Shown here one piece after another: positions 1 through 9,218 of a DNA stretch of 64,000 nt; the first letter of the stretch is position 1, and every line of letters begins with the position of its first letter. Origin of the DNA: Niastella vici. Lineage in GTDB: Bacteria > Bacteroidota > Bacteroidia > Chitinophagales > Chitinophagaceae. Location: positions 186,001-250,000 of the forward strand of contig NZ_LVYD01000042.1 in the NCBI RefSeq assembly GCF_002077945.1. Direction: 5' to 3'. The notes under the pieces were generated by a model, which saw only the letters and a program-made list of their open reading frames with translations, did no database searches and was not told where the DNA came from. The position numbers and the translations under genes are program-made.

Positions 1-1571
1 AAATGGGCCAGGTCGCAATTTACGCTGTCGTTCGCCATCAAGACCAGCACACCACCTTTTTGCACCCAGGCGCTAATGGCCTTTACATGGGTTTCATCCA
101 CGTAATTGGGGTTCTTGTTATCATGTAAGTTATCAGGGTCGGCAATGATGTATACATCGGTTTTAGCCAGGTTGCCGGCAGTAGGTGCGGCTTCAAGGGT
201 ATTGAGCGTTGCACCGTAACTGCTGAACGCCCCGCCCAGGAAACTGAACCCGTTATAGCTCATTTCGTTCCAGGTATAATGCGTGGGGTACTGAAACCCG
301 TTCAGGTTCTTTTTGTCTTCGTGGTTGAAATAATAATCAACCGTAACGGTTTTGCCTTTACCGGGCATTTCGGCGGGCAGGTTCTCCATTTCAGCACCTG
401 CCAGCAGGTAAGCGCCTATCCCCTTCCAGTCGTTCACGATAACCGGTTCGCTCATATAGTAGGCAAAGCTGCCATCGCGGTAGGGATTGCCACCAAGGCC
501 GGACACTTTTACGGTTCCCTTCAATTGTACCTGTCCTTCTGCATTCTTATCAACAAAGGTCTTCAAAATGCCTTCGTATCCCTTTTTGGCATTTGCCCAA
601 TAAGTAGCAGGCAGATACCCTTTTCTGATGCCTTTTGCGATGGTATACACCAGCATACTGGAAGCCGATGCTTCGAGGTAGTTTTTTGGGGTAGAAGGCA
701 TATCCACTATATCGTACCACAAGCCGGTTTTGGCGTCCTGTACTTTTGTTACGGCTTTGGTGAACCGGTTCAGGATAGCGATAATGGTATCGCGGCCGGG
801 GTGATTGGCGGGAAAATAATCCAGCGCATCAACCATGGCCATACCGTACCAGCCTAATGCACGCGCCCAGAAAAGGGGCGAAGTACCGGTTTGTTTGTTA
901 GCCCATTTTTGTTCTTTCGATTCATCGTACCCATGGTACAGCAACCCTGTTTTGGGGTCGCGGGCATGCCGCTCAATTGAAGCGAACTGCCGGGTAATGT
1001 CGTTGAAGGCGGAATCTTCCCCAAACAACATGGCATATTCTGCATAAAAAGGCTGGCCCATATACAAACCATCGAGCCATACCTGCCAGGGGTATACTTT
1101 TTTATGCCAGAAGCTGCCTTCTTTGGTGCGGGGGTGATTTTTTAACTGGCTGCGCAACAGGTCGGCGGCCTTTTTATATTTGGCCTTTTCGGTTACGCGG
1201 TACAACAGCAATACATTTTTACCATTGTTTACATGGTCAATATTAAATTCGTCGGGTTCATATCCTCTTATATTGCCATCCTCATCGACCCAGGCATCAA
1301 TGCTTTTCTGAATATATTTGAAATAACTGGCGTCGCCGGTGGCATACCATAATGCTTCCATACCCTTACATACCACCCCCATATCATAGCTCCATTTGGC
1401 GGGCTTTTTGGCCAGCGAATCGTTCCACCAGCTCATCACCGAGGCGGCCATACCCTGCGACCAGTTTTCTTTACCTGCCGGCACTACACCGGGCATGGAT
1501 ATACCCTGCTGGGCGAAAGTGTTAAGTGAAACAGTTGTACATATAGCAATCAAAGCGCGTGAAAACTTCAT
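1..1571 (-). CDS. GH105 unsaturated rhamnogalacturonyl hydrolase, 3' part outside window
   Basis: Partial gene entering from the left edge; about 523 codons are visible from the ATG at 1571. The N-terminus is a Sec signal peptide (MKFSRALIAICTTVSLNTFA). The body matches the GH88/GH105 (alpha/alpha)6 barrel: WLDGLYMGQPF near residue 165 carries the Asp expected to start hydration of the unsaturated uronic acid, and SPLFWARALGWYGMA follows. The family removes the delta-4,5-unsaturated residue left by pectate or rhamnogalacturonan lyases, in the periplasm. After the roughly 370-residue barrel the protein continues through FNHEDKKNLNG, then TDVYIIADPD and GGVLVLMAND, an extra C-terminal domain with a Rossmann-like look seen in some Bacteroidota GH105 proteins. 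It lies 109 bp behind the polygalacturonase and is probably co-transcribed. The family is fairly sure; the exact substrate is inferred from context. Confidence 0.85.
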   Translation of the reverse strand, partial: MKFSRALIAICTTVSLNTFAQQGISMPGVVPAGKENWSQGMAASVMSWWNDSLAKKPAKWSYDMGVVCKGMEALWYATGDASYFKYIQKSIDAWVDEDGNIRGYEPDEFNIDHVNNGKNVLLLYRVTEKAKYKKAADLLRSQLKNHPRTKEGSFWHKKVYPWQVWLDGLYMGQPFYAEYAMLFGEDSAFNDITRQFASIERHARDPKTGLLYHGYDESKEQKWANKQTGTSPLFWARALGWYGMAMVDALDYFPANHPGRDTIIAILNRFTKAVTKVQDAKTGLWYDIVDMPSTPKNYLEASASSMLVYTIAKGIRKGYLPATYWANAKKGYEGILKTFVDKNAEGQVQLKGTVKVSGLGGNPYRDGSFAYYMSEPVIVNDWKGIGAYLLAGAEMENLPAEMPGKGKTVTVDYYFNHEDKKNLNGFQYPTHYTWNEMSYNGFSFLGGAFSSYGATLNTLEAAPTAGNLAKTDVYIIADPDNLHDNKNPNYVDETHVKAISAWVQKGGVLVLMANDSVNCDLAH

Positions 1572-1590
1572 GATAGAATTTTTTGTTTCC

Positions 1591-1652
1591 GGTTTCAGGT
1601 TCCAGGTTGCAAGTTACAAGTACCCTGTAACCTGAAACCTGCTACCTGTAAC
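1591..1652. repeat. Intergenic inverted-repeat element, GTTTCAGGTT family
   Basis: GGTTTCAGGTT at 1591-1601 is the exact reverse complement of AACCTGAAACC at 1629-1639. The space between and after is filled with variants of the same words (CCAGGTTGCAAGTTACAAG, CTGTAAC). It lies between the GH28 and GH105 genes. A related element is at 3481-3575. Confidence 0.7.
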
Positions 1653-1680
1653 GGCCGTTTATTTACTTAATGCCTGTTTT

Positions 1681-3327
1681 TTATTTTATAGTAACATTTT
1701 GCTCTGATGCTCCAAACTCATATTGGACCTTTTCTTTGGCTTTTGAGGCATCGGTATTAAGGATATTGATATTTTTCGTTCTATCGCCAGCTACCCGGAA
1801 TAATAATTCCGAATTATTTTTATATTCCAGCTTATCAAAGGTGAGATGGTCGCTGTTGATGATATCAACCACCGGATTGGTTTGCTTGCTCAGTATTTTG
1901 ATATTTTTAAAGGTAATACCCGATGCTTCCTGGCAATCGATGCCTTTATCGGCCTGCAATACCATGTTCTCGAGGCGAACATCTTTTACATGCATTTCGG
2001 GAATACCGCGAATGAAAATGCCTTTGGCTGCGCCGTTACAAACCACATTCTTCACTACAAAATTCCTGAACTGCGGAGTGGCTTCGGTCACGGGCAGGGT
2101 CTCTACTTTCGGCAGCTCTCTTTTTTCACCAGCCAGCGCAACGGGATCAACCGACATATAATACATATCGAAGAGAATGGCTTCGCCGGGGATATCGATC
2201 ATCTGGATGTTGTTCACATAAATGTTCTCAACAATTCCGCCACGGCCACGCGTAGTTTTGAACCGCAGACCAATATCGGTGCCAATGAAGGTGCAATTGC
2301 TGACCCACATGTTGCGGGCGCCGCCGCTCATTTCACTGCCAATTACAAAACCACCATGTGCGTGATATACTTTACAATCGCGGATGATCACATTTTCGGT
2401 AGGCATGCCTCTTTTTCTTCCGGCCTCATCGCGGCCACTCTTGATGCACAAGCCATCATCGCCTACATCAAATCTTGAATTCTCGATCAGCACATTCTTA
2501 CAGCTTTCCACATCAATACCATCGCCGTTCTGCGCAAACCAGGGATTTATTACCGTTACGTTGCGTACGGTAAGGTCTTCGCTCATGAGCGGGTGCAAAC
2601 ACCAGGCTGCGGAGTTCTGGAAGGTTACGCCTTCCAGCAAGATCTTTTTGCATTTGGTAAGAACGATCAAATTAGGACGCAGAAAATCTTTAATGCTTTT
2701 ATAGAATTCCGGGGTTTTATCAGGGGTGATCTCACCGGGGTTCTTCATTTTGGAAGCCTTCATCCATTGTTCTGAGGGATACCACGAATTGCCATCGGCG
2801 CTTACCACACCGCCCGATGCCACCCATTCGTTCCATTGGCTATCGGTAAGCTTTTCTTTTCTTACCTGACGCCAGGCTTTTCCCGCACCATCAATAATAC
2901 CGAAACCGGTAATGGCGATGTTGGTAGCATTGGTGGCCGATATGGGCGACTGATTGCGCATTTGGGGTATTCCTTCCCAATTGCCTTCAACCAGCTGGTA
3001 TTGATCAAAATCTTTGGTGAATTGTAACAACGCGCCTTTTTTCAGGTGCAGGTTCACATTGCTTTTTAATACTATGGGGCCAGAAAGCCATAAACCGGCA
3101 GGTATAACCACCACTCCACCGCCTTTTTTATTACAGGCCTCAATGGCGGCATTAATGGGCTGCGTGTTTAACGTTTGCCCATCGGCAACAGCGCCGTATT
3201 TGGTGATATAGATTGAATCCTTTTTAAAACTGGTTTGTTGTATAACCGGTAATTTGCCCTGGGCCCATATACCGGTAGAAAAACCCATTAACCCAATTAC
3301 TGCTGCTGCTTTAACCCAATTATTCAT
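1681..3327 (-). CDS. GH28 polygalacturonase
   Basis: 548 residues with a Sec signal peptide ending near GIWAQG, followed by a pectate-lyase-like N-terminal segment (ITKYGAVADGQTLNTQPINA) and a right-handed beta-helix. The GH28 active-site series is visible in order: NGDGIDVESC (NTD position), VGDDGLCIKSG (catalytic Asp pair, near residue 290), HGGFVIGSE (GHG-type His) and LRFKTTRGRGG (RIK-type motif). GH28 enzymes hydrolyse alpha-1,4 galacturonosidic bonds; whether this one is endo, exo or rhamnogalacturonan-active cannot be read from sequence alone. It is preceded by its own promoter-like box and an inverted repeat (3360-3396) and followed by the GH105 gene, so the two probably form an enzyme operon supplied by the nearby SusC/SusD pair. 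Confidence 0.93.
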   Translation of the reverse strand: MNNWVKAAAVIGLMGFSTGIWAQGKLPVIQQTSFKKDSIYITKYGAVADGQTLNTQPINAAIEACNKKGGGVVVIPAGLWLSGPIVLKSNVNLHLKKGALLQFTKDFDQYQLVEGNWEGIPQMRNQSPISATNATNIAITGFGIIDGAGKAWRQVRKEKLTDSQWNEWVASGGVVSADGNSWYPSEQWMKASKMKNPGEITPDKTPEFYKSIKDFLRPNLIVLTKCKKILLEGVTFQNSAAWCLHPLMSEDLTVRNVTVINPWFAQNGDGIDVESCKNVLIENSRFDVGDDGLCIKSGRDEAGRKRGMPTENVIIRDCKVYHAHGGFVIGSEMSGGARNMWVSNCTFIGTDIGLRFKTTRGRGGIVENIYVNNIQMIDIPGEAILFDMYYMSVDPVALAGEKRELPKVETLPVTEATPQFRNFVVKNVVCNGAAKGIFIRGIPEMHVKDVRLENMVLQADKGIDCQEASGITFKNIKILSKQTNPVVDIINSDHLTFDKLEYKNNSELLFRVAGDRTKNINILNTDASKAKEKVQYEFGASEQNVTIK

Positions 3328-3359
3328 TTACACGTTGTTTACAATAGATTTTAAGAATG

Positions 3360-3396
3360 CAAAGGTATTTAGCCCCGCAGAATCACCCCGGTGATT
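3360..3396 (-). promoter_or_regulatory. Probable GH28 promoter with operator-like inverted repeat
   Basis: On the minus strand, TACCTTTG (3360-3367) fits the Bacteroidota -7 consensus TAnnTTTG, 33 bp upstream of the GH28 ATG. Where the -33 box should lie there is instead the inverted repeat AATCACC-CC-GGTGATT (3381-3396). No good TTTG -33 box is visible. This suggests a promoter whose -33 region is a regulator site. Inference from sequence pattern. Confidence 0.5.
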
Positions 3397-3480
3397 TTAC
3401 GATTTGCACGTACGCCTGCAGTAGTTTTTGGAAAAGGTAATGCAATAAACGCGCTGCAAGTCAATCGTTCAAAAGATGTA

Positions 3481-3575
3481 AGTTACAGGCTACAAGTTGC
3501 AGTACCTGTCCCGAAATTGCCGGGACAATGAACCCGATTTACCTGAACAAGGGCTGAAACCTGTAACCTGTAACT
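3481..3575. repeat. Intergenic inverted-repeat element, GTTACAGG family
   Basis: AGTTACAGGCTACAAGTTGC (from 3481) is an imperfect reverse complement of the segment 3554-3575 (CTGAAACCTGTAACCTGTAA). A smaller hairpin, TGTCCCG/CGGGACA, lies inside (3507-3527). It shares its vocabulary with the element at 1591-1652 and stands in the 685-bp gap between the SusD and GH28 genes. I see no gene in this gap. Confidence 0.65.
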
Positions 3576-3911
3576 CTTTAATACCTGTTTTTCAAGGGCA
3601 AGTGTACACAGATATTTATACCCACCGAAACGAATATGGAATTTTATTTACGCAAACGTTACCGGCAACGTTTACAGAAGGGGAGGAAATAAAATGCTGG
3701 CAATCAACGTAAAATTACCCAGAACCATACCCCTTTACGCGACTGCCAGCAAGAAGATTGAGGCCATTTAAGGCTTAATTGTCAATTTGTGAATTCATCC
3801 AATTCTCATGTGTAAAACCCATCTGATACCGAAATTTTTAAAATTGGTGGGCAGAACTCCTCCTCAACTGCCCACCTGGGAACAACCACTGTATTGATCT
3901 TGGTGAATGGG

Positions 3912-4010
3912 CAATGGTGAATGGTGAATTGGCTTCTCAATTTTGAGCTTCGCTATTATTATCGAAGCTCGCACAGTCGGAAACTATTGACCATTGACCA
4001 TTCACCATTG
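3912..4010. repeat. Nested inverted repeat next to the susD stop codon
   Basis: CAATGGTGAATGGT (3912-3925) pairs perfectly with ACCATTCACCATTG (3997-4010). Inside it, GAGCTTCG (3945-3952) pairs with CGAAGCTC (3963-3970) around a 10-base loop. The element begins right after the SusD stop and could end or stabilise the susD mRNA, although no clear T-run follows on the minus strand. The same words recur at 12911-12935. Confidence 0.65.
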
Positions 4011-4012
4011 AC

Positions 4013-5722
4013 CTATTGGTACCCATCATTTTGGGTAAACTCGCTCTTATTGGTAACGGCATCAAGCTGTGTTTGCGGTATGGGCCGCACAACCTGATAA
4101 TCCTTTATATACTGGGCCGCATCGGGGTTCATGTTCTTTGTTTTGATCCGGTCGATCAGTTTATTGGTTCGCTTCAGATCGAACCAGCGCAATTGCTCAC
4201 CGGCCAGCTCCCGGGCCCGTTCATCGAGAATAAAGTCAAGGGTAACCTGTGCACTGGTCACCTGCATGGCGGCTTCATGACCCGGAATGGCGGCGCGGGT
4301 GCGAATGGCATTCAGGTAAGTAGCGGCAGTACCCGTATTTCCTCTTTTCAGCTCGGCTTCCGCTGCTATCAGGTACATTTCGGCCAGCCTTATTACAAAC
4401 ACATCGCGAACGCTCTGCGCTTCATTAGCCGAAGTGCGGGTTGAATCTTTAAACTTCTTCAACGATACATAGAACTTCCGTTGGCTTGGCGTACCGTCGG
4501 CCTTATACACCCGGGAAATATCGTAGGTAGTATACTTTTGGGCATTCATCACAGCCGCCGACTGTGTGTTCTTGGGCGTATAACATACTGTATCCCCCAC
4601 TTTGTAATCAAAGCTGTCTTTAATGAACGTATTACCTACTGCGCGGCCTGCCTTGTTGCAGTACCACGCCGTTTGAAAGCTCGACTGATACCGCGAATCG
4701 TCATTGTCATTGAACAGATCGAGGAATGCTTTTGTAGGCATATAGCGGTTGAATGGCCGGCCGTTGTTTATATCACGCGCCAGAATGTTCCCATTCACCT
4801 GGTCATACACCTGCAGAAATAACATATGGCCGCTGTTGCTACCCCGGCTATGCCCGGTTGGGTAGGCTGAAGTAGCCAGGTCGTTATTCGAAAGGTTGGT
4901 GGAGTAATCAATTGCCCAGATCACTTCCTTGTTCTTCAGATTGGCCATGTTCCATAGATCGGCGTATTTGGGCAACAGCCCATAACCATATTTGGAAGTA
5001 TTAATTACATCGGTAGCCATCGCCAATGCCTGGTCGTTCATGCCGCGGGTCAAATACATGCGGGCCAGAAAGGCCTTGGCCACGGGAATGGAAACACGCC
5101 CATAGTCAGTTACTTTATCTTTTTCGGGTAAATTCTTTACCGCAAAATCAAGGTCGGTAAAGATCTGTTTGTAAAAAGTATCTACCGGTGATTTGTAGGC
5201 GGTTGATTCAATTTCACCGGGTTTGGTGGCTTGGGTTGTAAAGTGAACACCACCCCAGGTTTCTACAATGTGCCAGTAATAAAAGGCGCGCAAAAAGCGC
5301 AGTTCCGCTTCACGGATTGTTTTTTGTGCAGCAGTATAATCGGGCACGTCCCCAATTTTGGCAATACCGGTATTACATAAATAAATGGCCTCATAAAAAT
5401 TGTCCCATTCCACGTTCAGGGCCGAAGTGTTACTGCCCTGCAGGTTATCGTACCGCGATAATTGCGGGAACACATCACCGGTACCATTGGTCCAGATGTC
5501 GGTACCCATTTCCGATAAACTGTATCCCTCTTCTTTTCCATACCAGAAACGGGTATAGGTATAGGCGGCATTCACCAGGGTTTCAAAACCTTTGGCATTT
5601 GAATAGGTAACGTCGGGCGTTAAACCACTGGGGTTATATTCAGAAAGCTTTTTATTACATGATGTAAATACCACTGAACCGGCCAGCAACAAGCGCACTA
5701 CTGTATTTATGCTGTATTTCAT
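4013..5722 (-). CDS. SusD/RagB-family outer-membrane glycan-binding lipoprotein
   Basis: 569 residues. The N-terminus has a lipoprotein signal (LLLAGSVVFTSCNKK) with Cys at the lipobox, so the protein should be lipidated and surface-displayed. The first half carries SusD-type TPR helices (AELRFLRAFYYWHIVETWGG); the C-terminal half has the typical WFDLKRTNKLIDRI and ends in the SusD hallmark TQNDGY. SusD proteins cap the SusC channel and deliver oligosaccharides to it. It is encoded 131 bp downstream of the STN-bearing SusC, with a 14-bp-stem hairpin in the gap. Context points to pectic oligosaccharides as ligand; that is inferred. Confidence 0.93.
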   Translation of the reverse strand: MKYSINTVVRLLLAGSVVFTSCNKKLSEYNPSGLTPDVTYSNAKGFETLVNAAYTYTRFWYGKEEGYSLSEMGTDIWTNGTGDVFPQLSRYDNLQGSNTSALNVEWDNFYEAIYLCNTGIAKIGDVPDYTAAQKTIREAELRFLRAFYYWHIVETWGGVHFTTQATKPGEIESTAYKSPVDTFYKQIFTDLDFAVKNLPEKDKVTDYGRVSIPVAKAFLARMYLTRGMNDQALAMATDVINTSKYGYGLLPKYADLWNMANLKNKEVIWAIDYSTNLSNNDLATSAYPTGHSRGSNSGHMLFLQVYDQVNGNILARDINNGRPFNRYMPTKAFLDLFNDNDDSRYQSSFQTAWYCNKAGRAVGNTFIKDSFDYKVGDTVCYTPKNTQSAAVMNAQKYTTYDISRVYKADGTPSQRKFYVSLKKFKDSTRTSANEAQSVRDVFVIRLAEMYLIAAEAELKRGNTGTAATYLNAIRTRAAIPGHEAAMQVTSAQVTLDFILDERARELAGEQLRWFDLKRTNKLIDRIKTKNMNPDAAQYIKDYQVVRPIPQTQLDAVTNKSEFTQNDGYQ

Positions 5723-5760
5723 GAGTTATTTTTTATTGTTGTTTTTGCCTCATGGAATTC

Positions 5761-5812
5761 GCCATAAAATTTTCATCGGTGAATGATATAGTTACCTCGA
5801 AAATTTTATGGC
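5761..5812 (-). promoter_or_regulatory. Long RNA hairpin between susC and susD
   Basis: GCCATAAAATTTTC (5761-5774) and GAAAATTTTATGGC (5799-5812) are exact reverse complements, giving a 14-bp stem with a 24-base loop in the 131-bp susC-susD gap. No T-run follows in the direction of transcription, so it looks more like a processing or stability element, or a partial attenuator, than a plain terminator. Confidence 0.6.
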
Positions 5813-5853
5813 TCATTTCATATTTCAGTAATTAATTCGATAGTTAATAAGAT

Positions 5854-8800
5854 TTAGAACTCAATATTTAACCCGGTAACGATCAGTTTGGTCAACGGAC
5901 GCTCAAAAGAACCTTCGCCTTCGGGGTCATAATCTTTCTGTTTCGCAAACGTGAAGTAGTTCTTGGCGCTTACATACCACCGCAAATTGCTCACATGCAG
6001 TTTCTGGCTAAGCGGTTTGGGAAGCGTATACCCCAGGGTGATATTCCTGATCTTTACAAAGGAGCCATCTTTATAACCCAGCGTGGTAGCAAAGGGCATG
6101 GAGGCTCTTGAAATATTGATATTCGGGCGCGGATAATCGTTGGTAGGATTTTCCGGTGTCCAGTAGTTTACATTGGCGCCATTTTCAATGGCATTGGGCT
6201 CAAATTTGTTGGCATAATCTGAAACGAATGTTTGTCCAACCCGGGCAAACACATAAATGTTCAGATCGAAATTCTTATAGCTCACATCATTGCTGAAACC
6301 AAGCGTGTAATCAGGCACGGCCGAACCTACTACCGTTCTGTCGTAGGTCGCATCGAGCTTACCATCGGGCTCGCCTTTGGCGCCGCTGAGGTCGGCTACG
6401 CGTATGTCGCCGGGTTTATAACCAAAGCTTTTGGCAGTAGCTGAATCGGCTGTTTGCCAGATGCCCTGTTTCTGAAAATCGTAGAACGATTTTACCGGGT
6501 GGCCAATGAACAGTCCGCTGGCGATATCGTTTTGCCCGTTCACCAGGTCGGTAATGCGTTCTTTATTGCGGGTATAGGTAATGGCGCTTGTCCAGGTTAT
6601 TTGTTTGTTCTGCACATTTACCGTGCGCAATGAGACCTCAATACCGTTGTTGCGGGTTTTACCCACGTTTTCTATCACTTTGGTGTGGCCTGAGGTACTG
6701 GGCAATGGACGAAGCAGCAACAGGTCGCGCGTTCTTGAATCATAATAATCAACGCTGGCGCTGATGCGGTTTTTCAGCAACCCGAAATCCAACCCGATAT
6801 TTTGTGTACCGGTGAGCTCCCATTTCAGGTCCCGGTTTCCGTTCTGGGGATCAAAGCCATAAGCCTGAACACTTACATCGTTCCAGGAAAATGGAATAAG
6901 GATGAGCCCGGTGTTGGTTGAGTATGGTTTAACGGCGGCATTACCGGCAACTCCATAACTGGCGCGCAGTTTCAGATCGCTGAAGATATTCTGCGACTTC
7001 ATGAAATTTTCATCTATCACGCGCCAGGCGATGGCTGCCGAGGGGAAGAAAGACCAACGGTTCGCTTTGTTCAATACAGAAGAACCATCTTCGCGGCCGG
7101 TGAGTGTTAACAGGTATTTTCCTTTATATCCATAGTTCACTCTTACTGCACCCGATAACAGGTTACTGCCAATGTAGTTACTCCAAATGCCGAGGTTGAG
7201 CGGGTTGCCCAATAAGGCATTCCACGACTGGCCCGGCAACAGCTGTCCTGTTCCCTGTGCATACGAGCTATCCTGTTTGCTTGAAATATAGCTGGTCACC
7301 GCGGTTACATCAATGCTGTGATCGCCGAACTTCTTATTCCAGGTAATAATGTTCTCCCAAATAAGATCGGCCTGGGTGGCATTGGTAACTTTTGCCAGCG
7401 AACCGGTTGAGGTTACACGGGTAACCGTATTTTCACCCAGGAACATCCCGTTCCTTGAACTGCTGTTGGTGATGCCGAGGTTACTGCGCAAAGTGAGGCT
7501 GCTAAAGGGTTTCCATTCTGCATAGGCAGAAGATAAAATGCGCGTGGTATTGGTCTTATTGATATATGCTCCCGGCTGTTCTTCCAACAAGGGGTTAACC
7601 TGGTTGGCATTACCGGGAAACTTAATCAGTGAACCATCCGAATTATAAGGTGTGTAATAGGGTATTACTTTATTGGCAACAGTCAATACGTTATCGGTAC
7701 GCCTGTTCTCATCGTAATAAGTTAACTGGCTTTGCAAGCCCACTTTAAAGGTGCCGATGATGGTTTGATCGATGTTCAGGCGCAACGTATAACGGCCTGA
7801 GTAATCATTATTCAGCACCCCTTTCTCCCTGAAATAATCGAAAGAGAAGAACACTCTTGTTTTTTCACTGCCGGCGGCCACATTTACGCCATAATCCTGT
7901 TGCGAGCCTTTATTCAATAACAAACCGGGCCAGTAAGTAGAAGTTCCATTTTGTACATATGGCAGATCGGCCTTGAACACACTGGCATCATCGGCCGAAG
8001 AATTCCAGGCGCCGGCTGTACGGCTTGCCTGGCGTTTTAACTCGGCATATTGCGGGCCGTTCATGGGTTTTGGATAACCTGCGGCTTCGTTCACGCCATA
8101 ATAAGCATTGGCGCCTACTCTTACTTTGCCGCTGGCGCCGCGTTTGGTGGTAATGATAATTACCCCGTTTGCGCCGCGTGAACCATAAATAGCAGTGGAA
8201 GATGCGTCTTTCAGCACTTCCATCGACTGAATATCGTTGGGGTTAATATCCTGGAAGTTGGCGTATTGAATTCCATCTACGATAAAAAGTGGTGTATTCT
8301 GCGCCAGGATCGACCGGTTACCCCTTACAGTAATGTTCACGTTTGAACCGGCGCCGCCGCTGGTACGGGTGATATCGACCCCGGCCACTTTACCCTGCAC
8401 ACTTTCCATTACGTTGCCTGCGGGTACTTTTTTTACTTCATCGCCCTTGAGCGAAACAACAGCACCGGTAAGGTCTCTCTTCTTCACTGTACCATAACCG
8501 ATCACTACAATGTTCTCGAGGCTCGAAGCAGCCGATACCAGTGAGAGGGTGATCTGCGTTTTATCGCCCACTTTTATTTCCTGCGGCTCGTACCCTACAT
8601 ACGAAAACACCAGCACATCATTTTCATCGGCAGTGATGGTGAACACGCCCTGCTCATTGGTGGTGGTGGCTTTTGCTGATCCTTTTATAGTTACCGTTAC
8701 GCCTGAGAGCGGCGCTCCGTTTGGGTCGGTTATTTTTCCGGTGACCTTTTTTTCTGCCTCCTGGCGGCCGGTTTCATTGATCACAATAAGGCCATTGGCC

Positions 8801-9123
8801 ATAAAGCGGTAGGTGAGCACCGTTTGGGAGAACAGATTATCGAGGGCCTGGCGAATGTCGACATTCTCCAGGTTGATGGTCACTTTTTGTCTGATGCCTG
8901 GCAACTGGTTGTTGTACAGGAACCTATAATTCGTTTGTTTTTCAATGTTGATTAAAATACCGGCTATTTCGGCATTCCGGAACCTGAGGTTCAGCCTGTC
9001 CTGACCGAAGCCCCGGGCCGACACCTGCAGCACACCAACAAGCAGAAAGAAAGTAGTTATTTTCATAACAAGCAGTGCATTGGAAAGCAACGGGTTTTTT
9101 CCACCCGTTCTAAAACTTTTCAT
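5854..9123 (-). CDS. SusC-family TonB-dependent transporter with STN signalling domain
   Basis: 1,089 residues. A signal peptide (hydrophobic stretch ITTFFLLVGVLQVSA) is followed by an STN secretin/TonB N-terminal domain (about 58-112), a carboxypeptidase-D-like regulatory domain (about 128-208), a plug starting at VVIGYGTVKKRDLTGAV with LFIVDGIQY and DASSTAIYGSRGANG, and a long beta-barrel ending in an aromatic residue (LNIEF). SusC proteins pull oligosaccharides through the outer membrane using TonB energy. The STN domain normally contacts a FecR anti-sigma factor, and fecR plus an ECF sigma gene lie directly upstream, so ligand binding here probably induces the locus by trans-envelope signalling. 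Its partner SusD follows. Confidence 0.96.
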   Translation of the reverse strand: MKSFRTGGKNPLLSNALLVMKITTFFLLVGVLQVSARGFGQDRLNLRFRNAEIAGILINIEKQTNYRFLYNNQLPGIRQKVTINLENVDIRQALDNLFSQTVLTYRFMANGLIVINETGRQEAEKKVTGKITDPNGAPLSGVTVTIKGSAKATTTNEQGVFTITADENDVLVFSYVGYEPQEIKVGDKTQITLSLVSAASSLENIVVIGYGTVKKRDLTGAVVSLKGDEVKKVPAGNVMESVQGKVAGVDITRTSGGAGSNVNITVRGNRSILAQNTPLFIVDGIQYANFQDINPNDIQSMEVLKDASSTAIYGSRGANGVIIITTKRGASGKVRVGANAYYGVNEAAGYPKPMNGPQYAELKRQASRTAGAWNSSADDASVFKADLPYVQNGTSTYWPGLLLNKGSQQDYGVNVAAGSEKTRVFFSFDYFREKGVLNNDYSGRYTLRLNIDQTIIGTFKVGLQSQLTYYDENRRTDNVLTVANKVIPYYTPYNSDGSLIKFPGNANQVNPLLEEQPGAYINKTNTTRILSSAYAEWKPFSSLTLRSNLGITNSSSRNGMFLGENTVTRVTSTGSLAKVTNATQADLIWENIITWNKKFGDHSIDVTAVTSYISSKQDSSYAQGTGQLLPGQSWNALLGNPLNLGIWSNYIGSNLLSGAVRVNYGYKGKYLLTLTGREDGSSVLNKANRWSFFPSAAIAWRVIDENFMKSQNIFSDLKLRASYGVAGNAAVKPYSTNTGLILIPFSWNDVSVQAYGFDPQNGNRDLKWELTGTQNIGLDFGLLKNRISASVDYYDSRTRDLLLLRPLPSTSGHTKVIENVGKTRNNGIEVSLRTVNVQNKQITWTSAITYTRNKERITDLVNGQNDIASGLFIGHPVKSFYDFQKQGIWQTADSATAKSFGYKPGDIRVADLSGAKGEPDGKLDATYDRTVVGSAVPDYTLGFSNDVSYKNFDLNIYVFARVGQTFVSDYANKFEPNAIENGANVNYWTPENPTNDYPRPNINISRASMPFATTLGYKDGSFVKIRNITLGYTLPKPLSQKLHVSNLRWYVSAKNYFTFAKQKDYDPEGEGSFERPLTKLIVTGLNIEF

Positions 9124-9218
9124 ACTTTAGTATTATTATGGGTTAAGAAATCACTTCCCTTTCCCGCCTGCAAGCGGGACCGGGAGAAAACAACACCGAA
9201 AAAATTAACCTGTAATGC

